A stretch of 7,100 nt of DNA from Anaerolineales bacterium. Lineage in GTDB: Bacteria; Chloroflexota; Anaerolineae; Anaerolineales; Villigracilaceae. The position numbers and the translations under genes were made by a program. Location of the stretch: positions 1 to 7,100 of the forward strand of contig JANWWB010000434.1 of assembly GCA_025056515.1 (NCBI GenBank), in the 5' to 3' direction. The notes below the pieces were generated by a model. The model was not told where the DNA came from, searched no databases, and saw nothing but the letters and a program-made list of their open reading frames with translations. This document shows, piece by piece, positions 5,553-7,100 of this stretch (its first letter is position 1; each line of letters starts with the position of its first letter).

Positions 5553-6941
5553 ATGCCGGACTTTGAGACCTACCTCTCCCCCTTCACCTGGCGCTATGGG
5601 TCGCCTGCCATGCGCCGCTTATGGAGCGAAGCCCACAAGCGCCTCCTTTGGCGGCAAATTTGGGTAGCCCTAGCCGAAGTCCAAGCTGAATACGGTCTGG
5701 TCACATCCGAACAGGTCGCCGACCTACGCGCCCACCTGACCGACCTAGATCTGCCACGCGCCCTGGAGCTGGAAGCCGAAATTCAGCACGATCTGATGGC
5801 TGAATTACGCCTTTTCGCCGGCCAATGCCCGCTTGGGGGAAAAATCCTCCATCTTGGTGCAACGTCGATGGACATTGAAGATAACGCCGACGCCCTACGC
5901 CTGCGCGCCGCCCTGGACTTGTTGCTCGAATCCCTCGCTTCGCTCCTCCAGACCCTAAGCCTGCTCATCGAAAAATGGGCCGATACGCCGTTGATTGCTT
6001 TCACCCATCTCCAACCGGCGGAACCCTCCACCTTAGGGTATCGATTAGCGCTCTATGGACAGGATTTGCTCCAGGATTACGAAGCGCTTCGTCATCAGCG
6101 CGCCCGTGTGCGCGGCAAAGGGTTCAAGGGCGCTGTCGGGACGGGCGCAGCCTACGCAGATTTGATTGGTGCAGACAAACTCGACGAGTTCGAAAAGAAA
6201 CTCTCTCAAAAGCTCGGCTTATCCTTCTTCCCGGTCACAGCGCAAGTCTACCCACGACGACAGGACTATGAAATCCTCTCGACCCTGGCCGGGTTGGGCG
6301 CTTCGCTCTACAAATTTGCCTTCGACCTGCGTTTGCTCCAATCGCCGCCCATCGGCGAGATGAGCGAACCTTTCGGCGAGCGACAAGTCGGCTCTTCGGC
6401 TATGCCGTTCAAGCGCAACCCCATCCGTGCCGAGAAGATGAACTCGTTGGCACGCTATTTGGCCTCGCTGCCACGGTTGGCCTGGGACAACGCAGCACAT
6501 TCGTTGCTCGAACGCACTCTGGACGATTCGGCCAATCGGCGCATCCTGCTCCCCGAGGCGTTCCTGGCCGCCGATGAACTGCTACGCACGGCCAGCAACA
6601 TTGTCTCACGACTGCAAGTGAACGAGTCCGCCATTCAGCACAATCTCTCCGTCTATGCACCCTTTGCCGCAACCGAAGCTGTGCTGATGGCGCTGACTCG
6701 ACGCGGCGCTGACCGGCAAGAGATGCATGAACGCCTGCGGCGACTTTCGATGCAAGCCTGGGAAACCGTCCGCCGCGGCGAAGCCAATCCCCTGACCGAG
6801 CTTATTTGTCAAGAAGTGGAAATCACAGAATACCTATCAGAAGAGGAACTTCGCGCCTTGATGGCGACCTGTTCACGGGTTGGGAACGCCCCGCAGCGAG
6901 CGCGGGAGATGGCGCAACGCATTCGCGAAACGCTTGCCTAG
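5553..6941 (+). CDS. purB: Adenylosuccinate lyase, human-like subfamily
   Basis: This cytoplasmic enzyme of purine synthesis releases fumarate from SAICAR to give AICAR and from adenylosuccinate to give AMP. The 462-residue length is normal for the fumarase/aspartase superfamily. The three superfamily regions are present: HLGATSMDIEDNAD (100-113), FTHLQPAEPSTLGYR (150-164, H152 the expected catalytic-site histidine) and the signature GSSAMPFKRNP (280-290), whose mobile loop supplies the catalytic serine. The N-terminus (SPFTWRYGSPAM), the ERTLDDSANRRI segment (320-331) and the GRRGADRQEMHE-like helix near 384-393 resemble, from memory, human ADSL more than the short Bacillus type. The start is fixed by a good Shine-Dalgarno. 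The gene lies 60 bp after the cytochrome operon on the same strand, and no functional link between them is evident. It ends 16 bp before a convergent gene. Confidence 0.95.
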   Translation: MPDFETYLSPFTWRYGSPAMRRLWSEAHKRLLWRQIWVALAEVQAEYGLVTSEQVADLRAHLTDLDLPRALELEAEIQHDLMAELRLFAGQCPLGGKILHLGATSMDIEDNADALRLRAALDLLLESLASLLQTLSLLIEKWADTPLIAFTHLQPAEPSTLGYRLALYGQDLLQDYEALRHQRARVRGKGFKGAVGTGAAYADLIGADKLDEFEKKLSQKLGLSFFPVTAQVYPRRQDYEILSTLAGLGASLYKFAFDLRLLQSPPIGEMSEPFGERQVGSSAMPFKRNPIRAEKMNSLARYLASLPRLAWDNAAHSLLERTLDDSANRRILLPEAFLAADELLRTASNIVSRLQVNESAIQHNLSVYAPFAATEAVLMALTRRGADRQEMHERLRRLSMQAWETVRRGEANPLTELICQEVEITEYLSEEELRALMATCSRVGNAPQRAREMAQRIRETLA

Positions 6942-6957
6942 GCGAAAACCATCCCAC

Positions 6958-7100
6958 CTACTGGAGCGCCTCAATCAGAGCTGGCGGAACCCAGAAACTG
7001 CCATATCCCATCATCAGCAAAGCAAACGACGCCAACAAGATTCCCACACCGGCAGCAATCAGCAGGCGATCGCGCCTGCGATAGGGAAGCACTTCCAACC
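6958..7100 (-). CDS. C-terminus of a membrane protein (5' partial)
   Basis: On the minus strand a frame open from the right edge codes for 46 visible residues before TAG (6958-6960). It starts with a basic stretch (LPYRRRDR), followed by a hydrophobic helix at about visible residues 12-31 (LLIAAGVGILLASFALLMM) and a short tail ending IEALQ. A basic turn followed by a last helix would suit the C-terminus of an ECF transporter T subunit, but many membrane proteins end this way, so I name no family. The stop is 16 bp from the convergent purB stop. I see no good bidirectional terminator between them. Confidence 0.6.
   Translation of the reverse strand, partial: LEVLPYRRRDRLLIAAGVGILLASFALLMMGYGSFWVPPALIEALQ

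Noticed and set aside
6921..6950. Small palindromes TTCGCGAA and GCCTAGGC at the end of purB as a terminator
   Set aside because: The stems are self-complementary with no loop, and no T-run follows on either strand.

Overview
The window looks like bacterial chromosome with moderately high GC in the genes and AT-richer intergenic regions. Several features fit an anaerobic or facultative member of the Chloroflexota (Anaerolineae-like): an IclR-type regulator fused to a flavin-binding domain, a polyheme cytochrome operon, and a human-like adenylosuccinate lyase. This assignment rests on recalled family resemblance and was not checked by any search, so it is tentative.

Layout. Positions 1-1110 (minus strand) hold a regulator with an IclR DNA-binding domain, a shortened IclR effector domain and a C-terminal pyridoxamine-phosphate-oxidase-like (PNPOx) domain; its 3' end lies beyond the left edge. 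Its promoter is readable at 1133-1161. A gene-free stretch of about 300 bp separates it from a divergent cold-shock protein gene (1514-1726). That gene has a perfect -35 box, a leader of about 70 nt able to fold, and a clear intrinsic terminator at 1749-1783. A new promoter near 1846-1874 then starts a tightly packed plus-strand operon: a 2[4Fe-4S] ferredoxin (1905-2162), a NirB-type FAD/NAD(P)H oxidoreductase (2159-3505), a five-helix membrane cytochrome b (3478-4038) and a membrane-anchored 18-heme cytochrome c (4050-5492). The first three genes overlap at their junctions, and the fourth has its Shine-Dalgarno sequence on the preceding stop codon. purB (5553-6941) follows 60 bp later on the same strand. 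A convergent membrane-protein gene enters from the right edge (6958-7100, minus).

How the genes may work together. The four-gene operon reads as a complete trans-membrane electron conduit. A cytoplasmic flavoprotein and iron-sulfur pair would take electrons from NAD(P)H or a low-potential donor. A two-heme membrane cytochrome b would carry them across the bilayer, and an anchored polyheme cytochrome would deliver them outside. The heme-ligand histidines of the cytochrome b (H78/H92 and H160/H174) form two pairs, one near each membrane face, as expected for such a role. No terminal reductase is encoded here, so the acceptor (metal, mineral, partner cell or soluble oxidant) is unknown. This operon is the most interesting system in the window.
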